DNA from: Cannabis sativa
Lineage: Eukaryota > Streptophyta > Magnoliopsida > Rosales > Cannabaceae
Assembly (NCBI RefSeq): GCF_029168945.1
Contig: NC_083606.1
Location: 12,922,041-12,986,040, forward strand
Length of the DNA: 64,000 bases
Reading direction: 5' to 3'
The position numbers were made by a program, and so were the translations under genes. The number at the start of each line of letters is the position of its first letter. Position 1 is the first letter of the stretch. This document shows positions 36,540 to 47,339 of the stretch, one piece after another. The notes beneath the pieces were generated by a model. That model saw only the letters and a program-made list of their open reading frames with translations. It did no database searches and was not told the origin of the DNA.

Positions 36540-38064
36540 CTAATTATTTTTGGCTTTTGAAAACTTGGGACAAGATGCGTTACCATTATTTGTAGATTAC
36601 ATAAATGAGCAACTTTACCATCCTTTCAATACATTTTCTTGTATTTTTTATTTTCATTTTATTTTTTGAATGAAAATGAAGCTTCATTAAACAGTCAAAT
36701 CAGCCATTGCAATAAATTAAAGAGTAGAAAGAATATTGCTCTAAGAGACCATCTAATCAAAAACTGAGCAAGACAATCCATAGGAAGGTGTCAATATTGT
36801 GAACAAGTATAAGAATAATAGGCATATAAGCTTGCAACAATAAAAATCTAAATCTTATACATTTTTTTGAAAGGGAAAATTCGGAGGAACTGTTTGGTTT
36901 ACCATAAAAAGAAAGAAAGTGAAATCAATGTTCATACAGTTGAGTTTGTGCCAAAATTTAGTAGACAATTGAATAAATAAGTACATGTGAATTGAAGAAG
37001 ACCACTAACCATGAACCATTTGGATATTTTAAATTCCTTACTTCCAAGTCATGCCAACTACTGTGATGATGGCACAACAAAATCATTGTAGTGGTGGTCT
37101 GGTCTTTGGTTTTGTTACCTTTTGAGAGAGACAATTGGGTTCCTTTATATATACATTTGATCAGACATGGGATGCCCCATCATTAAGTTTAGCAATCATT
37201 TTGGCTTTCAATCTGAAATAGAAATAAGAGAATGAAGCCTTCATTCTTTTTTTTTTTTTTTTTTTTTAATATATATACCCATATCCTTAAATTTTTTCCC
37301 TAAAATTCTGTGTTATGTTTAGTTATTAGTTACCAGTTACTTTTTGTAATTAAGTGATAGTTAATTTTATTACATGTAGGACAACTCCTCTTTTCCTAGG
37401 GGGTATCTCCAGCTTTCCAAAAGTTATATAATGGGTGACTCATTTGTCATTCACCCCAATTAAGCAAACAGAAAGTTTTTGAGAGTTTTTGAGTGTTGTG
37501 CAGGATTGGTGTGTTTGATCACCAAGTCCTCGTGTTGAATTTTTATGTATATACATTCTTTCAGTTCTACTTTTATTTTTCTGTTTACATAAGCTCAGTT
37601 CTTAATGATTAATAAAGTCATATTTCATCCTCCCTTGTGTATTGTATCTCTAGTTTGTTATTCAATTCTTGTCTATTCTCATTGTTTGTGGATCAGATAT
37701 TGAGTCTTGTTCATTTTTAATCTTGTTTCTCGAGTTCTTAATGTGTTAATCTTGGATTGAGGTGATTGTGAATCACAAAACTATTTTTATTGTCTTTGTT
37801 TTTGTTCACATCTCAATTAGGGTTAATATCATTAATCATTGAATGATTACCTCATATCACATCCAAAATATAAAGAATTTGCAAAAAAGATAATTCTCTT
37901 CGGGAAATTTGATTTTCACCCTCTCAAATTTATGCTCATTGTTCGTTAGGTTCCCAAAATACTTATCCCATTTGAAAGGTTTCACTTTTCCTCTATCAAA
38001 TTTCTCTCTCCCATAAGATTCGAACAACTACCCCCATTCTTTCCCACTCTGTGAACGACAAATC
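36540..38064. other. Intergenic, no gene found
   Basis: AT-rich spacer. It has an uninterrupted T-run at about 37249-37267. No protein-coding similarity or structural RNA was recognised. Confidence 0.4.
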
Positions 38065-38455
38065 TGTTGGGATTTTATGTTTTAAATAAAATCTATTTCA
38101 ATATAATTAGAGTTACTAATTAATAAAAGATTAGAAATTATTTTATGTTGCATGGTTCACATGATTACTTTTTTAATTGTATGTTTAATATATAAATTCT
38201 ATTAAATCCTGAATATATAGTTATTCATGATTATAGTGTTGTCTACACAGTGGAAAATAATCTTGATTATATGCTTCAAAGTATTTAGTCCCATGATTTA
38301 TTAGTGCACTGGATTTACATTAACGTGATAATTAGCGATAAAGTTTACTGACACAATGATATGTAGAATGTCCTTTCTAGGGCATTACCAAAGTATACTA
38401 GTATCGAATGTATTGGGTATACATCACATTTGACCGATATTGACAATGGAAAAGA
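38065..38455 (+). repeat. Truncated copia LTR fragment, first copy
   Basis: Begins TGTTGGGATTTTATG and matches roughly the first 390 bases of the 1.9-kb LTR family, diverged. It stops exactly where a second LTR start appears. Confidence 0.7.
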
Positions 38456-39250
38456 TGTTGGGATTTTATGCCCTAAATAAAACCTATTTCAATGTAATCT
38501 TATTTTCTATCAATAGAAGATTAGAAATCATTTAAGTTTACATGTTATTTTCATGTTAATGGTTTCATATACAATTTTTTGATAAATCCAGAACATGTAG
38601 TTATTCGTGATTATAGTGATGTCATCACAATGGAAAGTAATTGTGGTTATATCTTCAAAGTTTAAGTCTCATGATTTATCAGTGCATTAGATTTACACTG
38701 ACGTGATAATCAACGATAAAAATTTACTTACACATTGATATGTGGTATGACATTTCCAAGGTATTTGTATAAAGTATACTAGTATCGAATGTATGGGGTA
38801 TACATCAGACTGGATCGATATTGAACTTGGATAAGATATCATAAACTTACTGTTATATCTTTCTAAGTCAATATCACTTAGTTGATCTTAGATCAATAGA
38901 TATTAATCTTGATATGGTTAGGTTCTAGCTTAACTGTATTATTTGTGCTCTTTAACTTGTTCGATAAAATTGACTGAATGGATCAACCCAATATTTATAT
39001 CTTGGGAACATGGTAGTACAATTGAGTGGAAGCACTAATCATAGATACGGAATCTATAGCTTCTATAATGACATAAAAGTAAAATGATGATTTTCTTTGT
39101 GTTTGGCTTAACAGAGATAAATAGAAGAGCTCTTATTTCATTAATTATATAAAGTTTACTGAAATATCATTTATAGGAAGCTAAGTATTTTAAGAATAAA
39201 ATATATTGAAGGGTAGAACGATAAATTTATCCATACTCGATGTAAATCAT
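38456..39250 (+). repeat. Truncated copia LTR fragment, second copy
   Basis: Begins TGTTGGGATTTTATGCCC and follows the LTR family for about 790 bases (for instance GACATTTCCAAGG and the TTGATCTTAGATCAA region), then loses similarity. It is the more recent arrival into the first fragment, or part of a rearranged pair. Confidence 0.7.
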
Positions 39251-40500
39251 TTATAGAGAATATTTAATTATTTGGCTATTTTCCATACCCCCAGAAGGAG
39301 ATCATGGAATAAATTATTTGAAAGAGCATGGAACCCAAAGAAGACCCCTAAATCGCAGTTTTATTACCTCTGGAGCCCCCTCGTTCAATGTAGGATCATC
39401 CATGGTAAGAGAAATAGAACAAAGAAATCCACTCAAAAATAAAGGAGAAAGGAAGAAAAATTGCACGGTAGAGCAAAGAGCGAACAAAAACCCTAAAGGT
39501 TACTCTCTTCGAGAGAAAACTCATGTTGAGTCAAAAGAAGTTCTTTTTTTGAGTTTTTTGTGGTGTAATTTTCTCTCAAGAGCTGTAAATTATTATTTTG
39601 AGTAAATATTTGTTAAAAAAAAATCACAAGTTTTTTCATTTACATGTTTTACCATTTCACTTGCTCAAGATGTTTGTGTAAATCTTTCAAATATACGTAT
39701 AAATCTCTCACATGTGTTTTTGAATGCAAAGATTGAGAATAATGTTGAAATAAAATGTTTGATAGTCTCATTATACATTGTTATTATTTTTTTTTTTCAA
39801 AAATTTAGTCATTATTATTAACAAAACTTAAATTTTATATTGGCATCTCACAGAAAAAAAAAAAGAATGTTTTAGGCAAAATTAATATTTCAAAACAAAT
39901 TATTATAGGGGGTAAGAAAAATTCAACTTATCTATTAAGATATATGTTTTTTTTAAAAGAAAAAATGCAAAAATAATGTGAATTCTGTTTTTTTTTTTTT
40001 TTTGTTATTAAAATAATGTGAATTTTGTTATTACTATTTTTAGTTTCTTTTTATTAAAAAATAAAAAATATAATTAGTATTTTTTTATGAAATATAATTA
40101 TTATTTTTAAGAATTAAAGTTAATGGTTGAGGTTATGATGTCAGCCATCCAACACATGGCCCAAAATAATCCGTACATAAAATACGATTTTATATTTTCA
40201 GTTTTTTTCACTTTTGTCTTTTCACTATTCCCAAAAGTAAAAATAATGACAAATTGAAGAGCGGAAATGGGAGCTATGACTATGCTCAAGAGTCTAGAAA
40301 CTGAGATAAATTTAATAAATAATAAAAAAAAAACTTTATGACAAATATATATAAAAAAAAATTCCAAATTTATAGCAATGACTTTTAATTATTTTTATTT
40401 ATTAATCATATCATATATATTAAATTAAATTTATGTAAGAAATTAAATTTGCAAACTTATTATTAAGCTTTGGAGATCTGGAAGGAACCCAAAAGAGCTG
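39251..40500. other. Spacer upstream of UBP22, no gene supported
   Basis: An open frame at 39318-39605 begins at TTG and matches nothing I know; it may be the remaining, degraded part of an LTR or leader. The rest is AT-rich with several A and T runs (for example 39989-40003). Confidence 0.35.
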
Positions 40501-40550
40501 AGAGAGGAGTATAGTAATAGTAGTATAGTAGTAGTAGGAGAGAGAGACAA

Positions 40551-40573
40551 CCTCATCATCATCATCATCATCA
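40551..40573 (+). repeat. CAT trinucleotide microsatellite in probable 5' UTR
   Basis: About seven CAT units directly before an upstream ATG, in the transcript-like region 5' of UBP22. Length variation would be expected here. Confidence 0.7.
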
Positions 40574-40612
40574 ATGGTCTCTCACTCCCATTGCTCCAAT
40601 CTCAGCCGTTGA
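40574..40612 (+). promoter_or_regulatory. Upstream ORF 1 of UBP22 (12 codons plus stop)
   Basis: ATG at 40574, stop TGA at 40610-40612. If the transcript starts upstream, it would be met before the main start at 40704. Confidence 0.4.
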
Positions 40613-40642
40613 TTTGATCTCTTCTCCGATTTCACGTACCTT

Positions 40643-40780
40643 ATGTTCTTCGCTTCTAGGGTTTCACTCCCCCATTTCTGCTTCGCTTTTTTACTAGACT
40701 ATTATGTCGTCGACGGCCAAGATCAATCATCACCGGATCAACGGTCAGATTTTACCCCAGCCGTGTACTCACCTTGCTGA
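40643..40780 (+). promoter_or_regulatory. Upstream ORF 2, overlapping the UBP22 start
   Basis: ATG at 40643 in another frame, stop TGA at 40778-40780, so it overlaps the first 77 bases of the main coding region. An overlapping upstream ORF usually lowers translation of the main frame. Confidence 0.4.
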
Positions 40781-43700
40781 GTTCCGATCCACCAACGAAT
40801 CCAGGCCGTTCCGGGCTTTCCAGGATTGTCTACGTGTCAAGCCTCCCGGAGGTCGAGCTGCGATCCGGCGTGAACCCAACGAGGTTCCTCATTGCGGCGC
40901 GTGCGGTGACGCGGCTCGGGCGAGGCTCTACGCTTGCGTTTCGTGCGCTTCTGTGTCGTGTTACGCGCCTTCTGGACCTCTTCATGCGGTGCTCCACGCT
41001 GAGTCGATGCCGCCTGGGCATGAGATCGCCGTCGATGTTGATCGAGCTGAACTCTTTTGCTGTGCTTGTAGGGATCAAGTCTACGATCGGGATTTCGACG
41101 CTGCGGTTGTTTTGGCTCAGACAGCGGCGTCGACGCTTGGGTTGAGCTCGTCTTCTTCGACTTCTGCGACGGAGGTGGCGTCGGTGATTCGGTTTCAGCA
41201 TCCGGCGAATCTCAGAAAACGACGACGTGTTGATTACCGACCTTGGGAACCCGATCTCAGGGAGCGGACTCTGGTCGAGAACGGATCGAGTCCGCTAGAG
41301 AGACCCGATAAGGCGCCGGAATTCCCCCGAGGATTGCGAGGATTGAACAATTTGGGGAACACTTGCTTCATGAACTCGGTTCTCCAAGCATTGCTTCACA
41401 CTCCTCCACTAAGGAACTATTTCTTGAGCGACCGCCATAATCGTTACTTCTGCCAGGATAGGAGCAACGTTTCCGCCGCCGCCTCAGCTTCTGCCTCGGC
41501 GGGCGTTAATGCGAGCCGGAGAAAGGTGGCCGTTACAACGACGAACACGGATTCTAATGGAAAGAGTCGAAATTGTTTGGCTTGCGATTTGGATGACATG
41601 TTTTCGGCAGTGTTTTCTGAGGATCGGATGCCGTACAGCCCTGCAAAGTTTTTGTTCAGGTTGGCAATTGATGTGTTGTGAATTCAAATAATGGATTCTT
41701 ATCAGCATTGGATTTGGTTTAAAAAGGTGTATTGGTGTCATGAGAAAGATGAATTTTTTTGGGAGTGCTTAATTTGGTATGTTATATATTTGTGGGTTTG
41801 TTTTTTCGGTTGCAGTTGGTGGCAACACGCGGCGAATTTGGCAAGTTATGAACAGCAGGATGCACACGAGTTTTTCATTTCAATGCTTGATGGGATTCAT
41901 GAAAAGGTGGACAAGGATCGGAGGAAACCACATAGTCAAGGTAAATTATACATTCACTTGTTTCATATTTTAATTAATTATAGGAGTTGGTTCGGGTGGG
42001 AATGAAACTTCGAATCACATAGAAAAATTGTTTTTGTTCAACGTATTTTCTCTTACTCTGTAGCTTGTCTAGTCAAGAGTTAAGATAGCCCATATAAGGA
42101 TTCGCTACTCTTTTTTATTCCCCCAAAGAAATCAGGGAAGGAAAATCTTGAGAGGAACAGCTGTAAAATGAGCCCAAGATCTCGCCTTTAATAGTGTTTT
42201 ATTTATTTATTTATTTTTTGGGTTTGGTGTGGGGTTGTTGGTCTTTTATTTTCAGTTTTATTTTAATATTTTGGGTGGGGAGGTCGAATCTTTGCACACT
42301 TGGTAGAGTTTGTTCCCTTTTGTCCATTTGAATTTGATGTATAGTCGTAAGGAGTACCTATAGTTCTGATAGATTGTAGAGTTTATGTACGTGATGTTAA
42401 ATTTGGATGTTTAGAAGCTGTAAGATATTAATCAATTGTGTATTTGGTACAATTTCTAGGTTGAGATTGACCTTACTAGAATCTCGTATCAATTTTGTCC
42501 TCTAATTTTTCAAGGGAAAAGTAGTTATCTTGGTATAACTGTATAGCTAGCTTTGATTGATGTAGTGGAACGTAGGAAGTCTAATATTGATATTCATAGA
42601 CATTCTGAAATCTCTAACCTCCCTGCATTTTCCTGGTGGCCAAGATATGAATACCCTTAGTTTTCTGACGAGAATCCTGGGCACTATATTCTCATTGAAT
42701 CACCTGATGATTGGCTACACAATCATGATATGCATCACTTGAAACTTGTGGCCACTAATACTGTGAATGATCTATAAAGAACTCCATAATGAGCAACTTG
42801 CGCCCCTATGTTTCAATTTGTGGAATTTTTTTTAGTCAAGGTGTTTTAAGTACTTTTTAAGATTAAGAAGTAATTGTAACATTTAAATGCAGGGCGTGGG
42901 TCTAGTTATGTTGCTTGTTGCCTTAGGAGTTGACAAAGTGCTCACAGATTTAGGGCTAAATATCAACCTCAACTTGGTGGCTTGATGATTCTATCTGCTT
43001 CATTCCAGTAAGTCTAATTTTCCTTAGCCTGTTTCATCTTAGGATTTTCTAGTGTTACATGCTTCTCATGATAACTTGGCATTTTGTCATGCTCTGTGGT
43101 CTTATTATGCACAGTTAATCTGAGTCCAAAGAGAGGATACCTTAGACTTACAGCCAACATAGATTATTTTGTAAACAATTCGTGAACTTTTGGTACTCAG
43201 TCGGTTACCCATCATACTGTCATTAGATTTTGAAGTATTGGATACACTTAAGTAATTCTGGGATCTTTGTAGGGGGCACTGTTGGATAGAATCTATGGTA
43301 AATAATCTCAACTTTGCAGCGGATCATTCTGTGCCTGATTAGAATGTTAGTGACTGGATTTGTTCTTTTCCATGGATGGCTTTGCTTATCGTAATAAATC
43401 TGATGCTTTGAATAGCGCTCCATGCTTGTATCCCCAAAAGGATGGATGTTAACTAAAATTTTATTGTTTTTCTTTTAAAATATATTTATTTATTTTCTAT
43501 ATTTTTCATAGAAGCATTTGATATGTCATTGGGTATGTCTGATGACAGTATTTCTTTATGGTGCAGGCAATGGAGACTGCTGTATAGCTCATAGAGTATT
43601 TTCCGGCATCTTGCGATCTGATGTCATGTGCATGGTTTGTGGTTTCACATCGACAACATATGACCCTTGTGTTGACATCTCACTGGATTTGGAACCAAAC

Positions 43701-44339
43701 CAAGGGGGTTCTGGAAAGATGTCATCCACAAAGGCTGGTCATCCTTGCAATGGCGAGGCAGGTTACACAAATTCAAGGCAACACACGGGTACATCTACTT
43801 TGATGGGATGCTTAGACCGTTTCACAAGACCTGAGAGATTAGGCTCTGACCAGAAATTCTTCTGCCAACAATGTCAGATTAGGCAAGAGTCCCTCAAACA
43901 AATGTCCATAAGAAAACTTCCACTTGTCTCGTGCTTCCACATTAAAAGATTTGAGCATTCTTCAATCAGGAAAACATCAAGAAAAGTTGATCGTTACTTG
44001 CAATTCCCAATTTCATTGGACATGGCACCTTATCTATCTTCTTCAATCTTGAGGAGTCGATACGGGAATAGAGTTTTCCCTTTTGACGAGGATGAGCCAG
44101 ATGCTTCAAACGACTTGTCCTCAGAGTTCGAGCTGTTTGCTGTTGTTACCCACAGTGGGAAGCTAGACGCTGGCCATTACGTGACTTACTTGCGGTTATG
44201 TAATCAATGGTACAAGTGTGATGATGCTTGGATCACTCGTGTAAACGAGAACATCGTCCGGGCAGCTCAAGGATACATGTTGTTTTATGTACAGAAGATG
44301 CTATACTACAAAGCAAGCGAGAAACAGGTTGCTAGATGA
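40704..44339 (+). CDS. UBP22: Ubiquitin carboxyl-terminal hydrolase 22-like, SAGA deubiquitinase
   Basis: A cysteine protease that removes ubiquitin from histone H2B as part of the nuclear SAGA deubiquitination module (family: yeast Ubp8, Arabidopsis UBP22). Exons: 40704-41659, 41816-41940 and 43567-44339; 617 residues, all phases agreeing. A ZnF-UBP finger lies at about 18-130 (HCGACG at 63-68, FCCACRD at 118-124). The catalytic core starts near 211: Cys box [13 protein letters not shown] with the catalytic Cys221, a palm zinc site from CMVC (382-385) and CQQC (460-463), and His box DAGHYVTY with His564, followed by the acidic D579/D580. All key residues are present. The N-terminal half is unusually GC-rich for this window. 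It is convergent with the ubinuclein gene downstream. Intron 2 (about 1.6 kb) showed no further exon. Confidence 0.94.
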
Positions 44340-45121
44340 TATGCTTATCAGAAAACAAAAAATAAAAAATAAAATAAGGATTGCATATACTAATTAAAAA
44401 AAAAAAAAAAGACAAAAGAAAAAAGAGAGAGAAATGGGACAAGAAATTACCATGGCCAGTTTTGTTGACATTGAAAGCAATGTCATTGGTAATTGACTAG
44501 GCAACTACTCCCGTTGCTCTTTGCAGCATAGATTGCTAAATTTTTGAGGCAGTATTTTGCATTGGGGAAGATTAATTTATCAAGGTAAGGATTTTTCAGG
44601 AAAATAATTTTCTCATTTGCTTTTTTTTTTTTTAAGTTATTTAAATATAGCTTTATGTCCTCGTTTAGTATTCAGGTTTGTTAATTTATTTTTTTCTCAG
44701 AAGTTTACAATGCTTGGAGTTACGAAGTTTACCATGTTTTACTGGAATGTTTCCTTGAATGGCACAACCAGGCCAAAAATCTGAGTTTAGATTCTTTTTT
44801 CGAATACTTGAATTGATGTTGGATTTTTATGCTCAACAAGATTCTTTGCTCACATTTTATTCTTTTTTGAAGAAAGAAACATGTTAAGTGAAAAGTTTAT
44901 AAAACTGCACCAGCATTAAGGAATTACAGTACAGCTTTCTGATATCTTTATATAAACGCATACATCTAAGCCATAAAAAAGGTAGCACGAAACGACACTT
45001 AATTACAAAAATGGTAACAAGAAGTTGGTCACAAAAGAATGAAGCCAATCCATGAGAGAACTACTGAAACAAAAAAAGAAAAAAAATGAAGACTCTCTTA
45101 CAAGAGCTTTGATGATGAAAA
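44340..45121. other. Convergent 3' flanks of UBP22 and ubinuclein
   Basis: Contains an A-run near 44396-44411 and a T-run at about 44620-44633. The latter would read as poly(A) about 490 bases past the ubinuclein stop on the minus strand. No gene. Confidence 0.45.
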
Positions 45122-47152
45122 TTACTTTTCTAAGTGTGGAAATAATATAATGTCAGCTTGATTGTTCGAGGCTTGAGAGGGCGGTGGACTGATGGTTTGT
45201 TTTAGTGGTGGAGTTGCGGATTGTTTAAGCGACTTCTGTCTTTCCTCTGACCGGAGATGAGTTTCATCCAACTCTACTTCTGGCTTTCTTCTCACCTTTT
45301 TTGTCACCACTATACTGTCTCCCACCTTAGCATCTTCTGGGGAGTGGCTTGAAGTTCCCTTGAACTTTTCTTGTTTAACCTTGTCGAAGCTCTGAACATT
45401 TATTGGACTGGGTGGCTGCATGACCATTGTTGAAGCAGGAACTGACTTGTTTGCTGAACAATGACCACCAGATAAAGTAGCCGAACTTTCTCGCGTGTAT
45501 TGAGGCTGCAAAATGGAACCGCACTCAACTCGAACACCCTCCTCAGTTTTAGAGGCTAACATCTTTTTCCTCTTCATTTTCTCCTGATCCTTTTTCCTGC
45601 CATATAGTTCTCTTCGCCTCTCTTTTGCCCGGCATATTGCACGTTTGATCCCATGGTTGTCCATAAAACCATTAGGCCATAATTCTGCAAGCTCTGCGTA
45701 CAACCTTCTTACTTGAGGACCTGCGTCGTCATCCAGACCATCAACATAAAGATCATAGAGATCACAGATCTTGTCCTCCAATGCAGCATCCATACTATAC
45801 TTTCTTTTAGAATTTTCTTTTGGTTCAGTAGCAATTTCTTGAAAATCGTCTGATGCTCCAGCTTGTTTCTCCAAGGCTTTTGACTCCATAGAGGGTGCTC
45901 GCACTTCAAGCATTTCTACGACTTCCTTCTTTACACGTTGAAACCTATCGTTTGTCTCCTGTTTAGCTGACAAACCCATACTAATCATAACTTTCAAATT
46001 TCTCTTCAATGTTCTCAGCTGAATTAAGTGACCAAGAATACTCATAAGACGGTTGAGTAGTTCTTTAGAAACTTTTCCATGGCTAGCCGCTAATCGCGCA
46101 ACTTTGGCAAGCTTCATTTTTATTTCTCTAGGCAATCTCCTTTTAATAGCCTGTGACGAATTATCTGCCTCTTGATTTTCCACATTAGGTGGCCTTGATT
46201 CTGCTACCATTTTCTCTAACTCCCTTATAGCCTTTTCAAGTATTGAACCTTTCGGCCTTGCATTAGAACCATCCTGCTTTTTGTGCATGTGTGGTGTTTT
46301 TGTTGTTGGTGCAGAGTACTTTCCCTCAAAGGTGTTAACATCAGAAAGTTCACGGTTTGAATCCAATTCATCAGCGCCACTAGATGGTCTCCCAGATTGG
46401 GATTTGGATTGTGCACAGACATTTTTACCATGATGTTTAGAATGTGAAGAATCAGAGAATACAGCCATTTCTTTGAACTTGCTACTTGGATCTTTAGACA
46501 AGAGGGATCCTGTCTTCTGCTTTTCAAAATCCTTTACCTCAGTTAATATCATAGCAGCATCTCCATTTGAAACTTTCAGAACAGAATTAGGATCTATTAT
46601 TGTTTTTGAATCTGAAGATTTCTTCTTAGGGCAAACTACTGTAGAATTCAACTGACTCTGAAATTGTATATTTTCACCATTACCCTTTGCCAAATCCTTT
46701 CTTCGCCTTTTCTTTGGTTGCTGGCTAGGTAGTGCAGTGGATGATTCAATGCGTTCTAATTGTCCTCTGTTAACAAAAAATCCGCCATGCTTTATGGCTG
46801 AATTATCAACTTCAAAGTATTCATCCAACTCAGCATCATCGATGAAAGAGTCTTGTGTATCATACTGATCATCATCAGGTATGTCATTGTGACCTTCATC
46901 GTCACTACTGTCTTTCCCCATATAAAGTCGTTCAATCTTCTCAATAACAGCACTAAAACGACTCGGTGCAGTCTCATCTTTAACTTCTTCACCATCCGGT
47001 TGCGCCGCCACAGGAGCAACGGTAGTAGAAGAAGATCCATTGACCTTATTAGCGTCCTTGATGAGCTTCTTCCACGAGACTATAGTAGTCTCACCGGGAC
47101 GAAGCTCCATCGTGAACATTTGACGGTCACCGCCGCACTTGTCTTCCTCCAT
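45122..47152 (-). CDS. Ubinuclein-like HIRA-complex histone chaperone subunit, single exon
   Basis: Homologue of plant UBN1/UBN2, the HPC2/ubinuclein subunit of the HIRA complex that deposits histone H3.3 in the nucleus independently of replication (family knowledge). The uninterrupted frame of 676 residues starts at the ATG at 47152. The HPC2-related domain is at about 64-137, with SRFSAVIEKIERLY, the acidic QDSFIDDAELDEYF (100-113) and GGFFVNRGQLERIE (123-136). A nuclear-type basic run KKRRRK follows at about 146-151. The ubinuclein middle region has the helical LPREIKMKLAKVARLAASHGK and SILGHLIQLRTLKRNLK, then SMDAALEDKICDLYDLYVDG and LWPNGFMDNHGIKRAICRAKERR. Length is close to that recalled for Arabidopsis UBN1. 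An intronless form is unexpected and suggests a retrocopy; the frame is intact. Confidence 0.88.
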   Translation of the reverse strand: MEEDKCGGDRQMFTMELRPGETTIVSWKKLIKDANKVNGSSSTTVAPVAAQPDGEEVKDETAPSRFSAVIEKIERLYMGKDSSDDEGHNDIPDDDQYDTQDSFIDDAELDEYFEVDNSAIKHGGFFVNRGQLERIESSTALPSQQPKKRRRKDLAKGNGENIQFQSQLNSTVVCPKKKSSDSKTIIDPNSVLKVSNGDAAMILTEVKDFEKQKTGSLLSKDPSSKFKEMAVFSDSSHSKHHGKNVCAQSKSQSGRPSSGADELDSNRELSDVNTFEGKYSAPTTKTPHMHKKQDGSNARPKGSILEKAIRELEKMVAESRPPNVENQEADNSSQAIKRRLPREIKMKLAKVARLAASHGKVSKELLNRLMSILGHLIQLRTLKRNLKVMISMGLSAKQETNDRFQRVKKEVVEMLEVRAPSMESKALEKQAGASDDFQEIATEPKENSKRKYSMDAALEDKICDLYDLYVDGLDDDAGPQVRRLYAELAELWPNGFMDNHGIKRAICRAKERRRELYGRKKDQEKMKRKKMLASKTEEGVRVECGSILQPQYTRESSATLSGGHCSANKSVPASTMVMQPPSPINVQSFDKVKQEKFKGTSSHSPEDAKVGDSIVVTKKVRRKPEVELDETHLRSEERQKSLKQSATPPLKQTISPPPSQASNNQADIILFPHLEK

Positions 47153-47339
47153 TTGAATTGAAAGTTTCAGGGCTACGGAGAATTCTAGGGTATTTGGGGA
47201 TCGAAGATTCGAGAATTAAGATGCGAGCAACATAAAATTCGTATAAACCCCAGCCCAGCCCAGCCCTAGAAAAACGAAGAAAAACGAACTGGGTAATGGA
47301 TATAGACAAATTTTGTGTTTCGTTTCAAATATTTAAATA

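Noticed and set aside
39318..39605. Possible 95-codon gene
   Set aside because: No ATG at the start, no recognised domain, and next to truncated LTR pieces; kept only as an undetermined spacer.
40830..41201. Open frames on the minus strand and in other frames across UBP22 exon 1
   Set aside because: Shadows caused by the GC-rich codon use of UBP22 exon 1.
42880..43020. Extra exon inside UBP22 intron 2 (an AG followed by GGCGTGGG)
   Set aside because: Translation does not resemble the UBP family, and joining 41940 to 43567 already restores a continuous conserved protein.
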